Assembly (NCBI GenBank): GCA_913062745.1
Contig: CAJXXJ010000261.1
Span: forward strand, 1 to 5,926
Direction of reading: 5' to 3'
DNA length: 5,926 nt
From: an uncultured Phaeodactylibacter sp.
GTDB taxonomy: Bacteria > Bacteroidota > Bacteroidia > Chitinophagales > Saprospiraceae
Shown piece after piece: positions 1 to 5,390 of this stretch. Under the pieces are notes generated by a model. It was not told where the DNA came from. It did no database searches and saw only the letters and a program-made list of their open reading frames with translations. The translations under genes and the position numbers were made by a program. Each line of letters begins with the position of its first letter. The stretch's first letter is position 1.

Positions 1-51
1 AGGGGCATCATAAGCAGCGGCTTCAGCCACGGAATGTTAAGCGGAGAATCC

Positions 52-83
52 GTGTGTGTGTGTGTGTGTGTGTGTGCGTGTGT
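52..83. repeat. GT/CA dinucleotide microsatellite
   Basis: Bases 52-76 are an uninterrupted GT run of 25 bases (12.5 units). A single C at 77 is followed by GTGTGT (78-83). Dinucleotide tracts this long are uncommon in bacterial chromosomes and are prone to slipped-strand length change; alternating purine-pyrimidine GT DNA can also adopt Z-form. It lies inside the candidate minus-strand reading frame and about 230 bp upstream of the plus-strand lipoprotein gene, so length change could alter a reading frame or promoter geometry. Confidence 0.95.
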
Positions 84-95
84 ACCACAAGTACA

Positions 96-108
96 GCGCT
101 GACAGCGC
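96..108. repeat. 13-bp interrupted palindrome
   Basis: GCGCTG (96-101) and CAGCGC (103-108) are perfect inverted copies around a single central A (102). Such compact dyads can be protein-binding sites, but this one falls within the candidate divergent reading frame and may be coincidental. Confidence 0.4.
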
Positions 109-133
109 GTTGATTCGAAATGAAATTTATCAT

Positions 134-309
134 CGTTATTAAGGGTTTAGTGAAAAAAGCATTTAGAGGCGCATATTTTGCACGCGTTTTATTTTTGCTA
201 ATATATTAAAACCTCAGGATGATTCCGCCTGAAACCTGCCTTTTTTCCAAATTATCTGCCGAACATCTCCCCCACCCCACACCTTCCACAGTTAAACCAA
301 ACTGAAAAC
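134..309. other. AT-rich intergenic region, probable divergent promoter region
   Basis: This stretch lies between the candidate minus-strand ATG at 133 and the lipoprotein ATG at 310. It is rich in A/T runs from about 120 to 250 and in C and A near 265-310. I find no RNA gene or convincing terminator hairpin in it. A candidate plus-strand promoter is listed separately; no clear TAnnTTTG element is seen on the minus strand. Confidence 0.4.
177..209 (+). promoter_or_regulatory. Weak candidate Bacteroidota-type promoter for the lipoprotein gene
   Basis: TTTG at 177-180 is followed, after 21 bases, by TATATTAA at 202-209. The spacing suits the Bacteroidota pattern TTTG-N19-21-TAnnTTTG, and the -7 box matches TA and two of the following four positions. 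It would give a leader of roughly 90 bases. The match is partial and the surrounding DNA is AT-rich, so chance is a real alternative. Confidence 0.22.
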
Positions 310-1362
310 ATGCGATTCACGATTCTGATGCTCGCCCTGAGCTTCCTGGCTTGCGGCAGCGACACTGACTCCGGCAACGGGCAGGCGGAACAACCGCCTG
401 AAGATACCACCCGGCAGCCGCAGCAGCCGCCCGCAGAGCAGGTGCAGTGGCGCGACTATTCTAACAACAATTACCACTTCGAGGCCCGATGGCCGGAGGC
501 ATGGCGCATTACCGCTACTTCGCCCGGCGAGCCGCTCGTTGCCGTCAATCTGTATAGCCCCGAACAGGAGAACCAAATTGAGCTTCCGCTGAATATTCAT
601 ACCCGTGCCGGCCTCACCCACCTCAGCGCCTACCCCAAAGGCTGGGGTACAAGTTTGCCCGGCGGCAAACAGCTCACTCTAAAGGAATACGGGCAAGATA
701 CGCCGGCCTCTTTCGCGCTTGACGCGGAAAACTCCTATGCCTTTCTGCTGGAAAACGGGCAGGCCTGGGGCTATTTGCTCCACCCTGCACAGCCGCCGGC
801 CGGATGGGCGGATGAAGGTTACCTCTTTGCACAGATTGCCGTGGAGGACTTTAAAGCGCAATGCTACGATGAGCAGACCGGAGAACCGCTGCCTATGGAC
901 GAGTGTGACCCGATGACGGGCGACAGCATCGTGCGGCGGGGGCAGCTGCAGCAGCCGGACGCCCGCATCATCCGTACCGCACTGGCGGAATTGTCCTTTT
1001 TCTCACCGGAACAGGAGCGCAAGCCGCTTTCTGACCTGATCAGAGTGGAACAGCCCCTGCCTAATAATGAGATTAGCTCACCGCTCCAAATCACAGGAGA
1101 AGCGCGCGGGCAATGGTACTTTGAGGGAGATTTCCCGGTGGTGCTGCAGGATATGGATTATAATACTTTGGCTACAGGAGTGGCTCAGGCCAAGGGCCGC
1201 TGGATGACTACCGACTTCGTGCCCTTTGAGCTGACACTCGAATACGGGGATGCGCCGGATGACGAGCGCGGCTACCTGCTGTTCAAAAAATCCAATGCCA
1301 GCGGGAAGCCGGAGATGGACCGCAGTTATCGTGTGCCGGTGCTCTTCCCGCCGAAAGACTGA
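310..1362 (+). CDS. Gmad2-domain lipoprotein, cell-envelope
   Basis: 350 residues. A short hydrophobic signal (residues 3-14) ends in SFLAC, so Cys15 is the likely lipidated residue. The next residues, GSDTD, are acidic and resemble the lipoprotein export signal that sends Bacteroidota lipoproteins to the cell surface. A disordered Pro/Gln/Glu-rich linker covers about 18-46. Residues about 48-232 form a domain I cannot name (starting near YHFEARWPEAW), containing two cysteines (185, 199) around an acidic loop. Residues about 244-346 match the Gmad2 immunoglobulin-like domain: RVEQPLPNNEISSPLQITGEA, then WYFEGDFPVVL, GRWMTTDFVPFE and the closing RVPVLF. Gmad2 was described in spore-germination GerM-type proteins and also occurs in other exported proteins as a binding or scaffold module; its ligand here is unknown. 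The ATG at 310 is chosen because it places the signal peptide correctly. The leader is A-rich without a Shine-Dalgarno sequence. The gene converges on the Uma2 gene 11 bp away. Domain call strong, function unknown. Confidence 0.88.
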   Translation: MRFTILMLALSFLACGSDTDSGNGQAEQPPEDTTRQPQQPPAEQVQWRDYSNNNYHFEARWPEAWRITATSPGEPLVAVNLYSPEQENQIELPLNIHTRAGLTHLSAYPKGWGTSLPGGKQLTLKEYGQDTPASFALDAENSYAFLLENGQAWGYLLHPAQPPAGWADEGYLFAQIAVEDFKAQCYDEQTGEPLPMDECDPMTGDSIVRRGQLQQPDARIIRTALAELSFFSPEQERKPLSDLIRVEQPLPNNEISSPLQITGEARGQWYFEGDFPVVLQDMDYNTLATGVAQAKGRWMTTDFVPFELTLEYGDAPDDERGYLLFKKSNASGKPEMDRSYRVPVLFPPKD

Positions 1363-1373
1363 GCGTGCTGCTG

Positions 1374-1955
1374 CTACAGGCGCACATTGACGTACAACGA
1401 CTGCAGTGGAATCTCCAAGCCTATGCTTTTCAGGGACAGCGTAGCTTCAAGCCCGCTAAAGCGAGTGATTTCCCAGACATTATCTGCTTTCCGGTAGAAC
1501 GTTTCTACCATAGGCAGGTCCTGCGCGATGAGAAGGTATTCACGCAGGCTGTCCAATTGCCGGTATTTGAAAAATTTGTTGCCGCGGTCATAGCTCTCTG
1601 TAGAAGCAGAAAGCACTTCAGCTACTAAAGCAGGATTGGTTACTGCTTCGGGATCAGAAGAGGAGATGAGGAGGTCGCTGCAAACTACCATGGCGTCCGG
1701 ATAGACGATTGCCTCAGCTTTTTCAATGTGTATTCTTATCTCGCTGCCAAAGGCTTTGCAATCTCCCTTGTTGCCGCTTAGGCCCTGCCGCAGCTCGTTA
1801 TAGATATTGCCACAAAGGATGCCATGATTGATGGGCCCTCCTGTCATAGCTAAAACTTTTCCCTGTTCGTATTCGTGTTTGAAGTCAGCATCTGCTTCCA
1901 AAGCAAGATATTGAGATATAGAAAAGTTTCCGTGCTTTGCTTGCTCTACTGCCAT
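1374..1955 (-). CDS. Uma2-family (DUF820) PD-(D/E)XK endonuclease-like protein
   Basis: 193 residues from the ATG at 1955-1953; a GTG one codon earlier (1958-1956) would add one residue, and the ATG is preferred. The sequence follows the Uma2/DUF820 pattern: FSISQYLALEA, then FKHEYEQGKVLAMTGG with a following INHG, an N-terminal helix ending in NELRQGL, the YPDAMVVC strand, PALVAEVLSASTESYDRGNKFFKYR, and LREYLLIAQ. In this fold the Asp of PDA and the Glu of AEVLS are the likely metal ligands, and the Lys of GNKFFKY may take the catalytic-lysine role. These proteins are predicted nucleases, abundant in cyanobacteria and scattered in Bacteroidota, with mostly unknown targets. Length is typical and no disruption is seen. 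It follows lnt with a gap of about 55 bp and has its own candidate -7 element. GC is clearly lower than in folC or lnt (about 40% against about 65% in sample 60-base lines counted by hand), hinting at acquisition. No antitoxin-like partner is adjacent. Confidence 0.87.
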   Translation of the reverse strand: MAVEQAKHGNFSISQYLALEADADFKHEYEQGKVLAMTGGPINHGILCGNIYNELRQGLSGNKGDCKAFGSEIRIHIEKAEAIVYPDAMVVCSDLLISSSDPEAVTNPALVAEVLSASTESYDRGNKFFKYRQLDSLREYLLIAQDLPMVETFYRKADNVWEITRFSGLEATLSLKSIGLEIPLQSLYVNVRL

Positions 1956-1977
1956 CACTAGCTTTTTTTGCTATTTT

Positions 1978-1985
1978 CAAATATA
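1978..1985 (-). promoter_or_regulatory. Candidate -7 element for the Uma2 gene
   Basis: The minus strand reads TATATTTG, an exact match to the Bacteroidota -7 consensus TAnnTTTG. It lies about 22 bases upstream of the chosen ATG in the lnt-uma2 gap, predicting a very short leader. The nearest upstream TTTG (minus strand, 2001-1998) is only 12 bases away instead of about 19-21, so the -33 box is poor. It could give uma2 a transcript separate from lnt. Confidence 0.35.
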
Positions 1986-2011
1986 GCTATTTGTCGTCAA
2001 ACAATCCACCC

Positions 2012-3784
2012 CTACTTCTTCGGCAACAGCCCACGCACAAATGTATTCAGCAGCAGCAGCGCAGCGCCAAACATCGCTATGCGGGCAATCAGGTCTCCCC
2101 AGATAACGTAGAAGGTGATTTCATCATTAAACAGCAGCTCCCGTTCAATGGCTGCCGCTTCGTCGTAGCTCGTGGCTTCCAGGATGTCTCCCCGCTGATT
2201 GATGAAAGCGGAAATGCCGGTATTCGCGGAACGGGCAATGCTGCGGCGCGTCTCGATAGCGCGCAGGGAAGCAAAGTACAGATGCTGCCGGTGCCCCGCG
2301 GTATGATCCCACCAGCCGTCATTGGTCATGATAAAAATCGCCTGCGCCCCCTTGCGGATGTAGCCGGCTACGTATTCTCCAAAAATGGATTCATAACAGA
2401 TAGCGGGGGCTACCTTGCCGGCATCACTGCTCAGCACAGAGGGGGCTTCCTGCGTGCCCAGGCCAGCCGTGGTGCCTTCCAGCCGTTCCACCAGCGGCTT
2501 CACAAAAAACAAGATATTCTTGAATGGGAAAATTTCCGGGCCCGGCACCAGCTTGGACTTACGGTAGAGCGGTATGTCCTCATTACTCATATCCACCTGA
2601 ATAGCCGCATTGAGCACCTCATAGCGCATGGTATCAAGCCCGCCTCCGCGGATGCGCTCCCGCACCGCGTCCGACAACGGCTCTCCTTCCTTAAATACGT
2701 GAAAGGCATTGACGCCGGTTACCAGCTTCAGGCCCGGGTATTCGGCGAAAGCCTCCCGTAGCCGCTGTATGGTTGCGTAGTTGTTGATGCTGCCGGTTTC
2801 CACAAACCCAAAGCTTGTTTCCGGATAAACCAGGTAGTCGGTCTCCTCCGACAGCACGGCCTGCGACAGCTTAATAAACTGATCCATCTGCAGGCGCTCG
2901 GGCATACGGAACTTGATGTAGTGGGGCTCAAAATTGGGCTGTACCACCGCTACCCGGCGCGGCATTCCCTGTGGCTCGTAGGTTTGGTACATCATTACAG
3001 AGATGAAAAACGGGATGAGCACCAGGGCCAGCAGCTGAAACAGCGGCTTGCGGTAAGTAGTGCCGGCGCTGATGCCCTGCCAGATCTGCAGCCCCAGCAC
3101 ATTGGCCAGCAGTATCAGCAGGCTTCCGCCAAATACGCCCGTGTAGGCATACCACTGCACCAGGCTCGGATACTCCGCAAAGCCGTTGCCGAGCGTAAGC
3201 CAGGGCCAGGTGAGCTCCCAGTTGAGGTGGATGTACTCAAACAGCAGCCAGTAGCAGACCAGGCCTGCGTACCTCAGCCCGGGCATGATCCAGCGGGTCG
3301 TGTGAAAAAGCACAAAGGGGATGCACATGAGCAGCGCATTTACCCAGATGGCGAAGATACCGGCCGCAAAAGCGGTATTCGCCACCCAGTAGGTCGCGAT
3401 GACATTCCAGATGACGAAGGTATTGTAGGCGTACTTGAATACGGTCCACCTCTTCGCCTTACCACTTTGTTCGCTGACTTCATGCTCCAGCAGCAGCAAG
3501 GGGACAAAGCCCACGAGCAGCAGCCAGGGAATGGGCAGGATATCCGGAAAGCCGATGCCCAGCAGCAGCCCGCTCGCGCTCGACAACGCCAGCCCCCGCC
3601 AGGAAGGGTTTTTGGAGAACCATTTTGCGGCGAGCACAATCGCTCCCCAGCCGGCCAGGAAACAAAAGAGCGGACGGTATCCCCAGAGCAGTTCCTGCTG
3701 CCCGCGCTGCACCATATCGTATCCGAGATACGCACTGATGAGTGCAAAGGCGATGAGCAGGCTGAGGTGTATACTTTTTTTCAT
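2012..3784 (-). CDS. lnt: Apolipoprotein N-acyltransferase
   Basis: 590 residues. Lnt transfers an acyl chain from a phospholipid to the N-terminal amine of the diacylglyceryl-cysteine of lipoproteins, the last step of lipoprotein maturation, in the inner membrane. Residues about 5-265 hold several hydrophobic segments, including SGLLLGIGFPDILPIPWLLL and the WPWLTLGNGFAEYPSLVQW loop typical of the family. Residues about 276-560 form the carbon-nitrogen-hydrolase domain, beginning RRVAVVQPNFEP. The expected triad is present: Glu322 (YPETSFGF), Lys409 (YRKSKLVPGPE) and Cys463 (ICYESIFGEY). NDGWW (488-492), RAIETRRSIARSANTGISAF and a final membrane helix (about 565-580) follow. The protein is longer than E. 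coli Lnt (512). The LVPGPE segment replaces the proteobacterial LVPFGE, which I take as a lineage variant. The ATG at 3784 is 21 bp after the folC stop with an A-rich leader, indicating co-transcription. The identification is firm. Confidence 0.96.
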   Translation of the reverse strand: MKKSIHLSLLIAFALISAYLGYDMVQRGQQELLWGYRPLFCFLAGWGAIVLAAKWFSKNPSWRGLALSSASGLLLGIGFPDILPIPWLLLVGFVPLLLLEHEVSEQSGKAKRWTVFKYAYNTFVIWNVIATYWVANTAFAAGIFAIWVNALLMCIPFVLFHTTRWIMPGLRYAGLVCYWLLFEYIHLNWELTWPWLTLGNGFAEYPSLVQWYAYTGVFGGSLLILLANVLGLQIWQGISAGTTYRKPLFQLLALVLIPFFISVMMYQTYEPQGMPRRVAVVQPNFEPHYIKFRMPERLQMDQFIKLSQAVLSEETDYLVYPETSFGFVETGSINNYATIQRLREAFAEYPGLKLVTGVNAFHVFKEGEPLSDAVRERIRGGGLDTMRYEVLNAAIQVDMSNEDIPLYRKSKLVPGPEIFPFKNILFFVKPLVERLEGTTAGLGTQEAPSVLSSDAGKVAPAICYESIFGEYVAGYIRKGAQAIFIMTNDGWWDHTAGHRQHLYFASLRAIETRRSIARSANTGISAFINQRGDILEATSYDEAAAIERELLFNDEITFYVIWGDLIARIAMFGAALLLLNTFVRGLLPKK

Positions 3785-3805
3785 GTTTGATGTTGACTTT
3801 TCAAA

Positions 3806-5089
3806 TTATACCACTTCCGCCACTACAAAAATACTGCCGCCCACATAGATGAGGTCACCGGGCCCGGCTTTAGCTTGTGCAGCCTTCAGGGCCTCCGCCA
3901 CGCTTACGTAGGGCACCCCGTTCCTTCCGAGTGCCGCAGCGGCCTCCGCGAGAGCATCTGCATCCAGCCCGCGGGGGATATCCGGCCGGGCGAAGTAGTA
4001 GTGCGCCGTTTCCGGCAAATAGGGCAGCAGCTTGTGGGGCGGCTTGTCGTTCACCATGCCCAGTACGATGTGCAATTGATCGTACTCCAATTTGTTCAAT
4101 TCGGCGGCTACCGCTCGCAGCCCGGCTTCATTATGCGCACTGTCGCAGAGCGTCAACGGGCGGTGGCTCAGCAATTGCCAGCGCCCCAGGAAGCGGGTTC
4201 GTTGACGCAGCTCGGACAGGCCCGCCCGCAGGGCTGTTTCGCTGATAGGAGTATCCTTGGGTAAGCACTCTACTGCCTGCAGTACCGCTTGTATATTCTT
4301 CGCCTGATAGGCGCCGTGTACGTTCACTTTGAGTGCGGGAAGCTGAAGGCTCCCGTCTTTGTAAATATCGTAGGTGGTGTGTTCCAGGTCGCTCCCGGTA
4401 TCTGCGGCGCGGTAGTGTGCTTCCGCAAAAATGAACGGTGCTCCCTGCTCTTCCGCTTTCGCTAAAAAGACCGGGCGGGTTTCCTCCTGTATCTCGCTGA
4501 TGACCACCGGCACGCCCGGCTTGATGATGCCGGCCTTTTCTCCGGCAATTTCCGGCAGGGTCTCCCCCAGGAATTGCTGATGATCGTAGCTGATGTTGGT
4601 AATAATGCAGAGCTCCGGGCGGATAATGTTGGTAGAGTCCAGCCGCCCGCCCATGCCCACTTCGATGACTGCCCAGTCTACCTGCTGCTGCGCGAAGTAA
4701 TCAAAGGCCATCGCCACGCTGATTTCGAAAAAGGAGGGTTGGATTTCTTCCATGAGGCTGCGGTGCTGCGCCACGAAATTTACCACGTACTGCTCCGGCA
4801 CGAGCTCGCCGTCAAGCTTGATGCGCTCCCGGTAGTCGCGGTAGTGAGGCGAGGTGTACAGCCCGGTACGGTAGCCTGCTGCCTGTAATACAGCCGCCAT
4901 CATATGGGCGGTAGAGCCTTTGCCATTGGTACCCGCTATGTGTACACAGCGCAGCCGGTCCTGCGGGTTGCCCAGCGCTTCGCACAGCGCCCGGATATTG
5001 GTCAGGTCTTTTTTGAATGCAGCCGGCCCGATGCGCTGAAACATCGGCAGCTGCTGATAGAGGTAGTCTAGCGTCTGCTGATAGGTCAT
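3806..5089 (-). CDS. folC: Bifunctional dihydrofolate synthase / folylpolyglutamate synthase
   Basis: 427 residues, a normal family length. FolC is a cytoplasmic Mur-ligase-type enzyme that uses ATP to add glutamate to dihydropteroate and then further glutamates to reduced folates. The N-terminal domain contains the P-loop GTNGKGS (53-59), SPHYRDYRERI (80-90) with the folate/ATP loop, EVGMGGRLDSTN (143-154), NISYDH (165-170) and GEKAGIIKPGVP (183-194), whose Lys185 corresponds to the conserved lysine of this motif. The C-terminal domain begins near RFLGRWQ (299-305) and holds DSAHNEAG (316-323), the counterpart of the usual DGAHNP-G, then LGMVNDKP, and ends GSIFVVAE. The serine in DSAHN is a mild departure from consensus. 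The ATG at 5089 has an A-rich leader without Shine-Dalgarno. The gene lies 26 bp after the small peptide gene and 21 bp before lnt. Whether both activities are present cannot be told from sequence alone, but the single-copy style architecture is compatible with the bifunctional enzyme. Confidence 0.96.
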   Translation of the reverse strand: MTYQQTLDYLYQQLPMFQRIGPAAFKKDLTNIRALCEALGNPQDRLRCVHIAGTNGKGSTAHMMAAVLQAAGYRTGLYTSPHYRDYRERIKLDGELVPEQYVVNFVAQHRSLMEEIQPSFFEISVAMAFDYFAQQQVDWAVIEVGMGGRLDSTNIIRPELCIITNISYDHQQFLGETLPEIAGEKAGIIKPGVPVVISEIQEETRPVFLAKAEEQGAPFIFAEAHYRAADTGSDLEHTTYDIYKDGSLQLPALKVNVHGAYQAKNIQAVLQAVECLPKDTPISETALRAGLSELRQRTRFLGRWQLLSHRPLTLCDSAHNEAGLRAVAAELNKLEYDQLHIVLGMVNDKPPHKLLPYLPETAHYYFARPDIPRGLDADALAEAAAALGRNGVPYVSVAEALKAAQAKAGPGDLIYVGGSIFVVAEVV

Positions 5090-5115
5090 ACCGTTTTAAC
5101 TATTGCGGTGCAAAG

Positions 5116-5298
5116 CTACGGTATAGGCGGGTAGATAGATAGGTCCTCGGAAAGAAAGTGGCCGCTTTCCGTCACGGGGATTTCAAAAGCGGAAATTTCC
5201 TGGTCTTCGGGAGTAGCTCCTGCCCAGTAGAGTGGCAGAAGCGAGAGCGCTACCAGCATCATTTGGCCTGCGAAGCCTACCCATTTTCGTTGCAGCAT
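5116..5298 (-). CDS. Small exported acidic protein, unknown function
   Basis: 60 residues, not recognised. A basic start (MLQRKW) is followed by a hydrophobic core at residues about 6-25 (GQMMLVALSLLPLYW) and a WAGA segment that could be a signal-peptidase site after Ala28. The remaining 32 residues contain seven Asp/Glu, no Lys or Arg, and end in a proline-rich IYPPIP. It could be secreted to the periplasm or remain anchored by the single membrane segment. The leader before the ATG (AACAACCAAACCGAAAACAG) is A-rich, like those of folC and lnt, which supports translation. It sits 92 bp after the TonB-family gene and 26 bp before folC, inside the presumed operon. The signal-like N-terminus and position make a chance frame less likely, but conservation would be needed to confirm it. 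Confidence 0.5.
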   Translation of the reverse strand: MLQRKWVGFAGQMMLVALSLLPLYWAGATPEDQEISAFEIPVTESGHFLSEDLSIYPPIP

Positions 5299-5390
5299 CT
5301 GTTTTCGGTTTGGTTGTTGTTAGAACGCTGCGGGAGCCGGGGAGACACAGGTGGAAGCAGGGGTTTGACTTTATTTTAACCTTTCTTACG

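Larger units (their letters stand above)
1..133 (-). pseudogene. Candidate 5' end of a divergent membrane-protein gene (YhhN/lysoplasmalogenase-like?), frame split by a CA repeat
   Basis: Two minus-strand segments look like parts of one gene. An ATG at 133-131 opens a frame reading MINFISNQRAVSAVLVV and then alternating His/Thr through the CA repeat; it then runs into RILRLTFRG and a stop at 25-23. A second frame emerges from the repeat at base 50 as DSPLNIPWLKPLLMMPL and is open to base 1, where the window ends. Removing one CA unit (or adding two) joins them, placing KPLLM at about residues 37-41 after one hydrophobic stretch. YhhN-family lysoplasmalogenases, which are membrane enzymes cleaving lysoplasmalogen, typically carry a KPL-M motif near the N-terminus at the start of the second membrane helix. 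The resemblance covers only about 17 codons, so the family call is tentative. Alternatives are that the real start is ATG at 11-9 and the repeat is only leader, or that the gene is broken or the repeat length was misread. Confidence 0.3.

Noticed and set aside
1..102. Plus-strand frame open from the left edge through the GT repeat, ending at 100-102
   Set aside because: It reads as Val-Cys repeats through the microsatellite and has no recognisable protein character; the minus-strand reading looks more protein-like, though this cannot be excluded without upstream sequence.
214..246. Possible terminator: TCAGG/CCTGA inverted repeat followed by TTTTTT
   Set aside because: The stem is only 5 bp with a 9-base loop, and the T-run starts about 8 bases after the stem, so it is not convincing as an intrinsic terminator.
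864..1094. Minus-strand 76-codon frame within the lipoprotein gene
   Set aside because: It is a shadow of the lipoprotein coding sequence; the translation is Ser/Arg-rich without features.
1365..1628. Plus-strand 87-codon frame starting just after the lipoprotein stop
   Set aside because: It is the complement of the end of the Uma2 gene, and its translation shows no recognisable features.
1970..1987. GCTAT/ATAGC inverted repeat upstream of the Uma2 gene
   Set aside because: It has a 5-bp AT-rich stem with an 8-base loop and overlaps the candidate -7 element; it is too weak to call as an operator or terminator.
1937..3790. Two long plus-strand open frames (about 274 and 289 codons) antisense to lnt
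   Set aside because: They lie opposite a firmly identified lnt, have low-complexity Gln/Arg/Pro/His-rich translations with no domain or membrane pattern, and arise naturally opposite GC-rich coding DNA.
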